Below are positions 1 through 6,209 of a stretch of 6,718 nucleotides of DNA, piece after piece (the first letter of the stretch is position 1; each line of letters begins with the position of its first letter). The stretch covers positions 1 through 6,718 of the forward strand of contig JAMOUL010000274.1 in NCBI GenBank assembly GCA_027062035.1. The letters run 5' to 3'. Under the pieces are notes generated by a model. It saw only the letters and a list, made by a program, of their open reading frames with translations, was not told the DNA's origin and ran no database searches. Source of the stretch: Candidatus Aminicenantota bacterium (GTDB lineage: Bacteria; Acidobacteriota; Aminicenantia; S016-38). The position numbers and the translations under genes are program-made.

Positions 1-2192
1 GAATATGCAAGAAGTTTCTTGAGGTCTTCCTGAAAAACAGCAAGAAGCGTCATAAAGAAGGCAGTAAGGGCTCCGAGCCATCCCAGCAGATATCTGAAAG
101 AGGCGCCCTGTGCCACATTCATAAGAACATATAGAACAACAATGGCAGAACCAAAAACCCCTATTTTAGACATAACTCCTGAAAGTAGAGGGGTAAATTC
201 GTCCGGAGCTTCACCATAAGCATCCCTGGCCCAGATATGCAGGGGAGCAGTTGCCATTTTAACCAGAAATCCCATAAACAGAAGAACTGACACCAGTAAC
301 CCCGCTGTTTTTACCCCATGAAAGGCTACATCTGGTAAAAGGAAAATCCCTGCCAGCATGGCATAGGCACCAGCAGAGCTGAAAATAGCATATATCCAGG
401 AGGCTTTCTTTGCCTTATATCCCATGTTTATAAGGACAAAGGAAGCCCAGCTCATAAGCTCCCAGTAAATAAAGAGATTTATCCAGGAATGGGAAAGGGC
501 TATCCCTGCCAGGGAAAATAGAACCACAAGATAGGCAGGGTAGAAACTCCACGAGGCCCTTTTAGACCCGGGATAGGTGGCAAAAAGAAGTATTGCTCCA
601 CCGATGAGGACAAAGGCAAGGAAGAATCCATGAAGGTCTGCCTTCATAGCAGGCAGTAATCTGTAAATACCGTAGCCTGCCACAACCAGGGACGCAATCC
701 ACTGAAGAATCCTTGAAAATCCCAGGAAATATACTGCCACTGAAAGGCCCAGCAGGAGAAGCAGAGTTGAATTAAACAGCACCCCCATTTCGGCAGCAAA
801 CATGCTCCAGGCAGCGGCTCCACCACCGATTAAAACCAGGGATGCAGCAAGGGGTGCGGCGAGGTTCTGGCCTGTTTCCCTGGCCTCCCCTTCAGAAGCT
901 ATTCTGTACAGGCGGAAATAATAAACTATCTCAGCAACCGCCCCTGCCAGAATAAGCACAACAATCCAGAAATACTGCCTGGGGATTGCAAGGACAAGCA
1001 AAAGCTTCGCCCAGAATCCAGGGAAGGGAGGAACTCCTGAGATGGAAAAGACCGATGTCGAAAAAATGAATTTAAAAAGCGGATTCCTGTTTAAAACCCC
1101 TTTCCAGCCATCCAGCTCCCTTTCCTCCACATTGTCTGCAAGGAAAAACAACGAGGATTTAGCAAAGGAATGATTGAGGATAAAAAGTACAATTGCCGCT
1201 CCAATAAGGTGCTTTGCACTGGAACTTACTCCGGGGTTAAAAAGAAACCCTGCGGAGAGAATTAAAAGTCCAAGCTGGGCAACTGATGAGTATCCAAACA
1301 GTCTTCTAACATCTTTCTGTCTCCAGGCAAAGAACTGGCTTAATATATAGGTTCCTCCGCCGAAAACAAGGGAAAGCTGGAAAAAGGACGGAAGAGCAAG
1401 ATAATTTCCTGCCTTTATATATATAAGGTAAAAGGCCTTAACCGCCGCACCGGCAAGAAGCGCCACCACCACAGGATCAGCTCCCTGATAAACGTCCAGT
1501 GCCCACCCATTAATGGGAAATACCTCCAGCTCTATCAGTATCCCCATCAGGAACATAAGGACAATCAAGGGAAGGACTGTTGAAACTGGATTGGTTCTTA
1601 TTTTCGACGCTATATCCAGCATGTTAAGGCTTCCTGTAGCCTTATAAAGGAACACAACACTGAGAAGAACGAAGGTGGAACTTATTGAACCAATCACCAT
1701 GTATTTAAAAGCAGCTTCGAGTGATTTCTCTGTCCTGGCTGAAGCTACCAGGCCATAGGCTGCAATGGAGGTTATTTCTATGAACACAAACAGGTTGAAG
1801 AAATCACCGGTAAAGGTTATCCCGACTGCGCCAAGGGCAAGGAGAAGGAAAAGCACCATGGCTTTTCCCTGGGGCTCGGGTATACCGCGCCTCGCCCAGT
1901 GAAATGCTCCGAGCAAAGCTATAAAGAACACGAGAAATCCAATGGCTGCTTCTGCCTGTCCCACATAGAGGTTTATACCTATGGGAGGAGGAAATCCTCC
2001 TATCTTAACCATTATGGGATGGGTCAGCTTCCTGGAGAGAAATCCATAGAAATTCACGCCTGAGGCCACGAAATCAAAAATTAGAACAAGGAAAAAGAAA
2101 ACCCTGGCCCAGACTTTGTTGTAAACCTGTAGAATCCCAATGAAGAAAGCTGTTGCAAGGGTTATTGCTATTATTAAAATTGGATTTACCAT
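1..2192 (-). CDS. Tandem Mrp/complex I-type antiporter subunit (MrpD-like module fused to a second antiporter module), 3' end cut by window
   Basis: One frame stays open from ATG at 2192 to the window edge (730 complete codons, no stop). The start follows AAGGAG with 5-nt spacing and overlaps mrpC by 7 nt. Module 1 (about residues 1-440) is MrpD-like: GGFPPPIGI (65-73), a TM5-type acidic motif FVFIEITS with E139, TM7-8 GADPVVVALLAGAAVKAF with K252, GYSSVAQLG, and NHSFAK with K345. At the usual TM7 lysine position it has glutamate (E221, in GILIELEVFP). Module 2 (from about 500) starts again with DLHGFF (D519), then IYWELMSW (E578), GFLVKMATAPLH (K645), SGVMSKIGVFG (K676), and QEDLKKLLAYS at the edge; its TM8 motif resembles HyfB/HycC and MbxH'-type subunits. 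Family knowledge: these glutamate-lysine pairs form the proton/Na+ channel in Mrp antiporters and complex I. MrpD is normally about 490 aa with one module. The fusion resembles MbxH and MbxH' joined. A sequencing error that removed a stop cannot be excluded. Confidence 0.88.
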   Translation of the reverse strand, partial: MVNPILIIAITLATAFFIGILQVYNKVWARVFFFLVLIFDFVASGVNFYGFLSRKLTHPIMVKIGGFPPPIGINLYVGQAEAAIGFLVFFIALLGAFHWARRGIPEPQGKAMVLFLLLALGAVGITFTGDFFNLFVFIEITSIAAYGLVASARTEKSLEAAFKYMVIGSISSTFVLLSVVFLYKATGSLNMLDIASKIRTNPVSTVLPLIVLMFLMGILIELEVFPINGWALDVYQGADPVVVALLAGAAVKAFYLIYIKAGNYLALPSFFQLSLVFGGGTYILSQFFAWRQKDVRRLFGYSSVAQLGLLILSAGFLFNPGVSSSAKHLIGAAIVLFILNHSFAKSSLFFLADNVEERELDGWKGVLNRNPLFKFIFSTSVFSISGVPPFPGFWAKLLLVLAIPRQYFWIVVLILAGAVAEIVYYFRLYRIASEGEARETGQNLAAPLAASLVLIGGGAAAWSMFAAEMGVLFNSTLLLLLGLSVAVYFLGFSRILQWIASLVVAGYGIYRLLPAMKADLHGFFLAFVLIGGAILLFATYPGSKRASWSFYPAYLVVLFSLAGIALSHSWINLFIYWELMSWASFVLINMGYKAKKASWIYAIFSSAGAYAMLAGIFLLPDVAFHGVKTAGLLVSVLLFMGFLVKMATAPLHIWARDAYGEAPDEFTPLLSGVMSKIGVFGSAIVVLYVLMNVAQGASFRYLLGWLGALTAFFMTLLAVFQEDLKKLLAY

Positions 2193-2536
2193 TTCAGCTC
2201 CTTGTATTCATCTATTTCCAGTGTTTTTTTCCTGGAGTACATGAGCATAACAATGGAAAGGGCAGCTGCTGTAACCGCCACACCTATTACAATGGCTGTA
2301 AGCACAAGGGCCTGAGGAAGAGGATCCACCACCTTTGAAGAAGTGTTTACAAGAAGATCCCTGGTATTAATGATGGGCGCAGTTCTTCCCCTGATGAAAC
2401 CAAGGGAAATTATGAGAATATTCACTCCTGTATCCATTATGGAAAGGCCTATAACTATTTTCATAATGTTCTTCTTCACCAGTACTGCATAAAGCCCCAC
2501 AAGTATCAGGATTATCGAAGCTATAAAGAAGGCCAT
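2186..2536 (-). CDS. mrpC: Mrp antiporter subunit C (NuoK-like)
   Basis: This 116-residue membrane protein has three predicted helices (about 3-20, 27-48, 76-100). It carries the MrpC signature DPLPQALVLTAIVIG (71-85) and the NuoK-like IMDTGVNILI stretch (33-42). MrpC/MnhC belongs to the NuoK family and sits next to MrpD in the membrane arm, where it contributes to the ion path; MbhG is the counterpart in membrane-bound hydrogenases. The ATG overlaps the mrpB stop as TAATG, preceded by AAGGAGG, so translation is probably coupled. The end overlaps the start of the large antiporter gene by 7 nt. Length is normal for the family. The identification is strong from the conserved motif and from its place between MrpB- and MrpD-like genes. 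Confidence 0.94.
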   Translation of the reverse strand: MAFFIASIILILVGLYAVLVKKNIMKIVIGLSIMDTGVNILIISLGFIRGRTAPIINTRDLLVNTSSKVVDPLPQALVLTAIVIGVAVTAAALSIVMLMYSRKKTLEIDEYKELKW

Positions 2537-3231
2537 TATTTTTCCTCCTTGGTTGTAGCGATCATATCAGTTATAAGACCCGAAAGCTCCGAACCCACCT
2601 TCAATCCAACGGCTATATATATTAGAGGTATCACTCCTGCAGAAAAAAGCCTGTTCCACTGGCCTAATGGGAGTATATTGTTTGCAAGAAAACTCCCTCC
2701 CCAGATCAGGCCTGCAAGGCCTATGAGAACAAAAGCCATTCCTGCCAGGCCCTCTGTTACTGAAAGGGCACGGTGATTGGGATGGAAGGAAAGCCGGGAA
2801 AGTAGCATTAACATCACAGCCGAAGCAATCACAGTTCCCCCCTGAAAACCTCCTCCTGGAGTCAGATGTCCATGTATAAAAATATAAGCTCCAAAAAGGA
2901 TAAGGAGGGGAAAAAGTGTATCTGCAGCTGTTTTAAGAATAAGACTGCCCTCTATCCTGTTATATTTTTTCTGGCACCTGCAGGTTGAAAGGAGAAATGC
3001 AAGGGCAGTGGCTGCAAGGAAGAGAACCGTTACCTCTCCAAGGGTATCAAAACCCCTGTAATTAACCACAATAGAGGTTACCAGGTTTGATCCTCTGTTC
3101 TCCTCTATTCCCCTATCAACATAGTGCTTTGCCACTCCCCAGTTTTCTTCACCAAAGGGAAAAGTAGCCACTATTTTAACCATAAAAAACCCGAGGAATG
3201 CCAGAAATACTATTGCCACCCATTTCCTCAT
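2536..3231 (-). CDS. mrpB: Fused MbhE-type (MrpA C-terminal) and MrpB subunit
   Basis: This 231-residue protein joins two families. Residues 1-82 are MbhE-like, as at the C-terminus of MrpA: one N-terminal helix (3-22), then NLVTSIVVNYRGFDTLGEVTVL (from 49; D62, E66), which is the typical 'NiVt.ilvdyRgfDTlgE' signature. Residues about 102-222 are the MnhB/MrpB domain: ADTLFPLLILFGAYIFIHGH (103-122; H120, H122), the PGGGFQGG loop (125-132), then further helices. A basic, Cys-containing linker (about 83-99) lies between them. In Bacillus Mrp the first part belongs to MrpA and the second is a separate protein, while in archaeal Mbh they are separate MbhE and MbhF. Start and neighbour overlap as ATGA with the MbhD-type gene upstream, and the end overlaps mrpC. 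The subunit would sit between MrpA-C and MrpC/D in the membrane arm. Confidence 0.92.
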   Translation of the reverse strand: MRKWVAIVFLAFLGFFMVKIVATFPFGEENWGVAKHYVDRGIEENRGSNLVTSIVVNYRGFDTLGEVTVLFLAATALAFLLSTCRCQKKYNRIEGSLILKTAADTLFPLLILFGAYIFIHGHLTPGGGFQGGTVIASAVMLMLLSRLSFHPNHRALSVTEGLAGMAFVLIGLAGLIWGGSFLANNILPLGQWNRLFSAGVIPLIYIAVGLKVGSELSGLITDMIATTKEEK

Positions 3232-3473
3232 TTCTCATACCTCTCTGTCTTTCTTACAGCGATAATAAAAATCAATGTGGTAAGTCCTGCCCCTATGGCT
3301 GCTTCGGTCATAGCAACATCCGGAGCCTGGAGATACAAATAAACAATGGAAGCAACAAGGGAAATGAACCCGGCAGCCAGAACTGCGGCAAGAAGGTCCC
3401 TGGTTTCAACTGCGAAAACCGCAAGGCCTATCATTAAAATCAGAAGAAGGAGCATAAAATATTCAAGAATCAT
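3228..3473 (-). CDS. MbhD-type subunit (DUF4040; MrpA C-terminal domain)
   Basis: This 81-residue membrane protein has three helices (about 3-22, 27-48, 58-73) and the family signature APDVAMTEAAIGAGLTTL (50-67, E57). In Bacillus Mrp this domain is part of the large MrpA subunit, close to NuoJ in role. In Mbh/Mbx/Mbs complexes it is a separate small subunit, MbhD, as here. The frame could begin 13 codons earlier, at 3512. The ATG at 3473 is preferred because AAGGAGG lies 6 nt upstream and the extra residues (QRTRGRDARRKK) are basic and unlike the family. With this start the gene overlaps the mrpG end by 11 nt, and its stop overlaps the next start as ATGA. Confidence 0.9.
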   Translation of the reverse strand: MILEYFMLLLLILMIGLAVFAVETRDLLAAVLAAGFISLVASIVYLYLQAPDVAMTEAAIGAGLTTLIFIIAVRKTERYEK

Positions 3474-3816
3474 TTTCTTCCTCCTTGCATCCCTTCCCCT
3501 TGTCCTCTGCATACCTATCTATAACAGAACCCCTGGCAAGGGGAACTCCGCAATTGTGAGAAGCTCTCGCCAGGGAATGGGAAGAGACAGGATTGGTAAG
3601 CAAAATAAATAGGGAGATAATTGCCGTTTTAAAGAACCACTGGGGATGATAAATACCAACGCCCATGATAACCGATATAGCACCGAGGGTTGTAGCTTTG
3701 GTTCCAGCCTGCATTCTATTATAGACATCGGGCATTCTGATAATTCCGACCCCTGCAAGGAAAAGGAAAACCGCTCCCACAAAAATGAGTACTTCGCCCA
3801 ATATTCTGTAAATCAT
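3463..3816 (-). CDS. mrpG: Mrp antiporter subunit G
   Basis: This 117-residue membrane protein has three helices (about 3-26, 42-56, 61-74). It carries the MrpG signature RMPDVYNRMQAGTKATTLG (27-45) and the NPVSSHSLARAS motif (75-86). MrpG is a small membrane subunit of the Mrp complex, equal to MbhC in membrane-bound hydrogenases, and works with MrpE and MrpF. An in-frame GTG at 3819 gives one more residue, but the ATG at 3816 is preferred: AGGAGG lies 6 nt upstream, and the mrpF stop overlaps it as TGATG. The C-terminus after about residue 96 is hydrophilic and charged (ends KEEENDS) and overlaps the next gene. Length is within the family range. Confidence 0.93.
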   Translation of the reverse strand: MIYRILGEVLIFVGAVFLFLAGVGIIRMPDVYNRMQAGTKATTLGAISVIMGVGIYHPQWFFKTAIISLFILLTNPVSSHSLARASHNCGVPLARGSVIDRYAEDKGKGCKEEENDS

Positions 3817-4073
3817 CACACACCTCCTTCCAGATAACGGGCGAGGGCAATCACACCGAGAAAGGCGAGAACCGCATAAACCAGCGCCACATCCAGGAAT
3901 ATGGCCCTGTGAAATATCTGAGAAAACAGAACAATCATTGCTGTGGTAATGGTAGTTGCTGCATCAAGTCCCACTGCTCTATCAGGAACAGTTGGTCCAA
4001 TTATTATCCTCACAACAGCCAGAATTGTTGCCAGACTTATAAGTGAAAATACTATTATTAATAGGTTACTCAA
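3816..4073 (-). CDS. mrpF: Mrp antiporter subunit F
   Basis: This 85-residue protein has three helices (about 3-25, 37-53, 58-79) and the MrpF hallmark GPTVPDRAVGLDAATT (26-41), with D31 and D37 in the loop and start of helix 2, plus D61 in helix 3. MrpF equals MbhB and is a membrane subunit needed for Mrp assembly; in Bacillus it has been linked to Na+ and bile-salt efflux. The start overlaps the end of mrpE by 8 nt, and the stop shares a base with the mrpG start. Length is typical. Confidence 0.94.
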   Translation of the reverse strand: MSNLLIIVFSLISLATILAVVRIIIGPTVPDRAVGLDAATTITTAMIVLFSQIFHRAIFLDVALVYAVLAFLGVIALARYLEGGV

Positions 4074-4551
4074 AGATCACCTCCAGAAACCTCTCAAACC
4101 CCTGAACTATTTCCTGGGTCGCACCCTCTATATCGGGACTTTTAACGTCAATCCAGTGAATATAAAGATAATCACCAATTATATCCACTGAAAGGGTGCC
4201 GGGAGTAAGGGTTATGGAATTGGCAAGGGCAAGCTTTCCCGCGTCAGTCTTCAAACGGGTCTTAACCTTAACTATCCCCGGGTTTATAGGGAGTTTAGGA
4301 TTTATAACTCTCAGCGCCACATCCACATTTGCCTTTACCATTTCATAGAGAAAATAAAAAATATAAATAATGGCATATAGATACCGTTTTGGTTGAAGCC
4401 ATTTTCTGGGTTCGGGACCGGCAACTCCGGGGGCAATAAGGCTGACTATTGCTGAAACAATAAGCCCTACAGCCAGTTCTTGAGGGTCAAAACTCTGGGT
4501 CATAATAACCCATAAAATAAAGAGAACGACGGTAGAAACAGCAACTTTCAT
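4066..4551 (-). CDS. mrpE: Mrp antiporter subunit E
   Basis: This 161-residue protein has two N-terminal helices (about 3-18 and 26-42), a third at about 57-75, and a cytoplasmic C-terminal domain with the MrpE motif NSITLTPGTLSVD (111-123), preceded by NPGIVKVKTRLKTDAGKLALA (90-110). MrpE (MbhA in hydrogenases) is an accessory membrane subunit that helps the whole complex assemble. Its ATG lies inside the end of rex (ATGA overlap, 4 nt). A G-rich Shine-Dalgarno sequence (GGGGGG) lies about 8 nt upstream, within rex. Translation is therefore probably coupled to rex, which puts the complex in the same transcript as its likely regulator. Confidence 0.95.
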   Translation of the reverse strand: MKVAVSTVVLFILWVIMTQSFDPQELAVGLIVSAIVSLIAPGVAGPEPRKWLQPKRYLYAIIYIFYFLYEMVKANVDVALRVINPKLPINPGIVKVKTRLKTDAGKLALANSITLTPGTLSVDIIGDYLYIHWIDVKSPDIEGATQEIVQGFERFLEVIFE

Positions 4552-5177
4552 TTCTTTGTCCCCCCTCGTCTATTGATCTTATATATAAGGTATTCTATTT
4601 CCGAGGCTATTTCCACAAAGCTGAGTTCAATGCCCCGTGGAATCCTGACTGAAGACAGGGCAAAACTTAAAACCCCCTTTACACCAAGTGAAGAAAGCTC
4701 GTCCACCATATCCTGCAGGCCCTCAGGTGGTATAGCAAGAACAGCTACATCCGGTCTGGTTTCTTTGATAACCTCCGAAAGCCGGGAAATGTGAAAAACC
4801 TTTATCCCATCAATTTCTATGCCGCACTTTTCCTCATTTTTATCAAAAGCTGCAACCACATCAAAGTACGGAATCTCGTCAAGATGTTTTAAAAGAGCCC
4901 TTCCCAGATTACCAGCTCCAACAATTATTACCTTCGTTCTGTTATGGATTCCTATAATCTTCTCTATAGCGGCAATAAGTTCTTTGGTTTTATATCCCCT
5001 GCCCTTTATCCCGAACTCTCCAAAATAGGAAAGGTCCTTCCTTACAAGGGAGCTTGAGATTCCACATCTGTTTGCTATATGGCTCGAAAGCACCATTTCC
5101 TCACCTGACGCAAGGGAATGCCTCAGGCAACGGAGGTAAATGCTCAATCTTCTTATGGTAGCTTCTGGAATAGTCAT
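4548..5177 (-). CDS. rex: Redox-sensing transcriptional repressor Rex
   Basis: Rex is a cytoplasmic homodimer that reads the NADH/NAD+ ratio and releases DNA when NADH is high. The chosen 209-residue product has a winged helix (about 1-75; TIRRLSIYLRCL at 7-18, and VRKDLSYFGEFGIKGRGY at 45-62). A Rossmann domain follows, with VIIVGAGNLG (83-92, G87-A-G89-N-L-G92) and FDKNEEKCG (111-119; D112 at the end of strand 2, the usual adenine-ribose contact). A C-terminal swap helix ends the protein. The frame is open back to 5246, but ATG 5177 fits better: it gives the family length (~210), begins right before the conserved IRRLS stretch, and has AGGTGGTG 3 nt upstream. Two late motifs look slightly off family, from memory and not from an alignment: the usual NFAP reads SFAL (171-174) and VDL reads VEI (188-190). 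It has its own promoter and overlaps mrpE by 4 nt, which suggests control of the Mrp operon. Confidence 0.95.
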   Translation of the reverse strand: MTIPEATIRRLSIYLRCLRHSLASGEEMVLSSHIANRCGISSSLVRKDLSYFGEFGIKGRGYKTKELIAAIEKIIGIHNRTKVIIVGAGNLGRALLKHLDEIPYFDVVAAFDKNEEKCGIEIDGIKVFHISRLSEVIKETRPDVAVLAIPPEGLQDMVDELSSLGVKGVLSFALSSVRIPRGIELSFVEIASEIEYLIYKINRRGGTKK

Positions 5178-5187
5178 AAACACCACC

Positions 5188-5211
5188 TTGTTAAAGTTCT
5201 CACTTTCACAA
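5188..5211. promoter_or_regulatory. Candidate Rex operator in the rex leader
   Basis: On the plus strand the element reads TTGTTAA, 10 nt, TTCACAA. Both half-sites match the Rex consensus (TTGTTAA/TTGTGAA and its complement), but the spacer is 10 nt rather than the usual 4. With the canonical 18-bp spacing from TTGTTAA, the partner reads CTCACTT and matches only at TCAC. It lies just downstream of the -10 box, near the expected start site, and 10 nt before the rex ATG, a good place for autorepression. Confidence 0.5.
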
Positions 5212-5217
5212 GTCGCT

Positions 5218-5246
5218 ATGATAACAAAAAAGCCCCACCTTTTCAA
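5218..5246 (-). promoter_or_regulatory. Sigma-A type promoter of the rex-mrp operon
   Basis: On the minus strand, TTGAAA (5246-5241) and TATCAT (5223-5218) are separated by exactly 17 bp, close to the housekeeping consensus TTGACA-17-TATAAT. The predicted start at about 5211 falls in the candidate Rex operator and leaves a leader of about 35 nt before the rex start codon. No strong terminator is seen between the upstream SdpI-like gene and this promoter, so some read-through is possible. Confidence 0.65.
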
Positions 5247-5295
5247 CCATTTAACATAGAAATTTTATTACAGGGACAGCCTGATGAAAAGCTTC

Positions 5296-5922
5296 TCAGC
5301 GGGATTTTTTTATAATCTTTCTCCAATAAACATAGGAATAAATCAGAAGGAAGGTCGCGGCTCCGAGCAAAAGTGCAAGAAAATAGGGAATTACGATTTT
5401 TTCAGGAAATAACACGGCAGGAAAGAGAAGCAATCCTGTTATTATGAAAATCCACCCTCCAATCCTGTGGGTCTTTCTCCATACTTCCTCGTTTTCCAGT
5501 GTCCAGGGTGTCCTTATACCAACAAAGTAGTTAGGCTTCAGGGTGGGAAGGTAATTTCCCATTCCTATAAACAGCAATCCAAACACTACCATTACTGATT
5601 TATTGATGGAAAAACCCTTTAAATAAAAGAAGGGCATCAGCGCAACCATTATAGGAACGAGCCAGATTACAGTAAAAATAAGATGGTACCCCCTTGAACC
5701 CCATAGATTTCGCCTCTTGGGATCAATTCTGGGAACAAGCACATAGAGCAATAGCATAAATAAAATCAATCCGGCATTTATAAGGAAATGTTCAAGACTT
5801 GAGCCCCACCTATCCGGACGTCCAGCGGCATTAAAGTGCAATGGTATTCTCTTCGGCAGAACAAGATACAATACCCAGTTCAAAGCAAATGCTATGGTTG
5901 CCAGGAAAAAATTAATTATCAT
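5296..5922 (-). CDS. SdpI-family membrane protein (DUF1648 plus SdpI domain)
   Basis: This 208-residue protein is close in length to B. subtilis SdpI (207). It has six likely helices (about 3-22, 46-63, 79-97, 108-125, 156-172, 178-198). The N-terminal DUF1648 motif is IPLHFNAAGRPDRWG (26-40), and the SdpI signature is VGIRTPWTLENEEVWRKTHR (134-153). In B. subtilis, SdpI gives immunity to the SdpC toxin and relays its presence by sequestering the repressor SdpR at the membrane. The frame opens at 5991, but ATG 5922 is chosen: AAAGGAGG is 5 nt upstream and the start overlaps the arsR stop as ATGA. The partner gene directly upstream is SdpR-like, which strengthens the call. No sdpC toxin gene is visible in this window, so the signal this protein would answer to is unknown. 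It may serve resistance to foreign peptides or a general envelope role. Confidence 0.9.
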   Translation of the reverse strand: MIINFFLATIAFALNWVLYLVLPKRIPLHFNAAGRPDRWGSSLEHFLINAGLILFMLLLYVLVPRIDPKRRNLWGSRGYHLIFTVIWLVPIMVALMPFFYLKGFSINKSVMVVFGLLFIGMGNYLPTLKPNYFVGIRTPWTLENEEVWRKTHRIGGWIFIITGLLLFPAVLFPEKIVIPYFLALLLGAATFLLIYSYVYWRKIIKKSR

Positions 5923-6188
5923 TTTTCCTCCTTTAAGTATCTCGTAGCATATTTTATTAACTCCTGAAAAACTGTGAGTTCCAGTGAACAAAGGACTTCT
6001 TTTCCCTTCTTATCACAGGAAATTACCCCGGCCCTTCTCAATATATTTAAATGATGGGTTATAGTTGGGCGGGAAAGACCGAGTTCGTCTGCCAGACCGG
6101 AAGGACTCCAATCCCTGTCCTTCATCAATTCTATTATTTTCAATCTCACCGGATCCGAAAAAACCACGAAAAGTTCCTTTATTCCCAT
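5919..6188 (-). CDS. ArsR/SdpR-family winged-helix repressor
   Basis: This 89-residue protein matches the size of SdpR (90 aa). Its helix-turn-helix spans about 28-50 (SPSGLADELGLSRPTITHHL in part), followed by NILRRAGVIS and a beta wing (about 54-69, CDKKGKEVLCSLE). The C-terminal LTVFQELIKYATRYL (71-85) resembles SdpR's LNTTVLQDSINWMLNF. The metal-binding ELCVCD motif of ArsR metal sensors is absent, so metal sensing is unlikely. AGGAG lies 5 nt before the ATG. The gene overlaps the SdpI-like gene by 4 nt. By analogy with B. subtilis sdpRI it would repress its own operon until the membrane partner captures it. An inverted repeat over the promoter supports this. The role is inferred, not shown. 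Confidence 0.9.
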   Translation of the reverse strand: MGIKELFVVFSDPVRLKIIELMKDRDWSPSGLADELGLSRPTITHHLNILRRAGVISCDKKGKEVLCSLELTVFQELIKYATRYLKEEK

Positions 6189-6209
6189 AACAACTCCTAA
6201 AGTTCGATA

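Noticed and set aside
644..826. 60-codon open frame on the minus strand
   Set aside because: It lies out of frame inside the large antiporter gene, which is continuously open here with clear family motifs.
3519..3782. 87-codon open frame on the minus strand
   Set aside because: It is a shifted-frame shadow of mrpG, whose frame carries the conserved RMPDVYNRMQAGTKAT motif.
5178..5246. Upstream start for rex at 5246
   Set aside because: The extra 23 residues are unlike Rex, and this start falls in the -35 box of the predicted promoter.
5262..5298. Possible hairpin terminator after the SdpI-like gene
   Set aside because: Only a loopless palindrome around AAGCTT and a 4-bp CAGG/CCTG stem are seen, with no U-tract, so it is too weak to call.
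2153..5315. Many plus-strand open frames of 60-90 codons
   Set aside because: All lie antisense to well-supported genes, lack good ribosome binding sites, and their products have no recognisable family features.
5923..5991. Upstream start for the SdpI-like gene at 5991
   Set aside because: It would overlap the repressor gene by about 70 nt. The ATG at 5922 has a strong AAAGGAGG and gives the family length.
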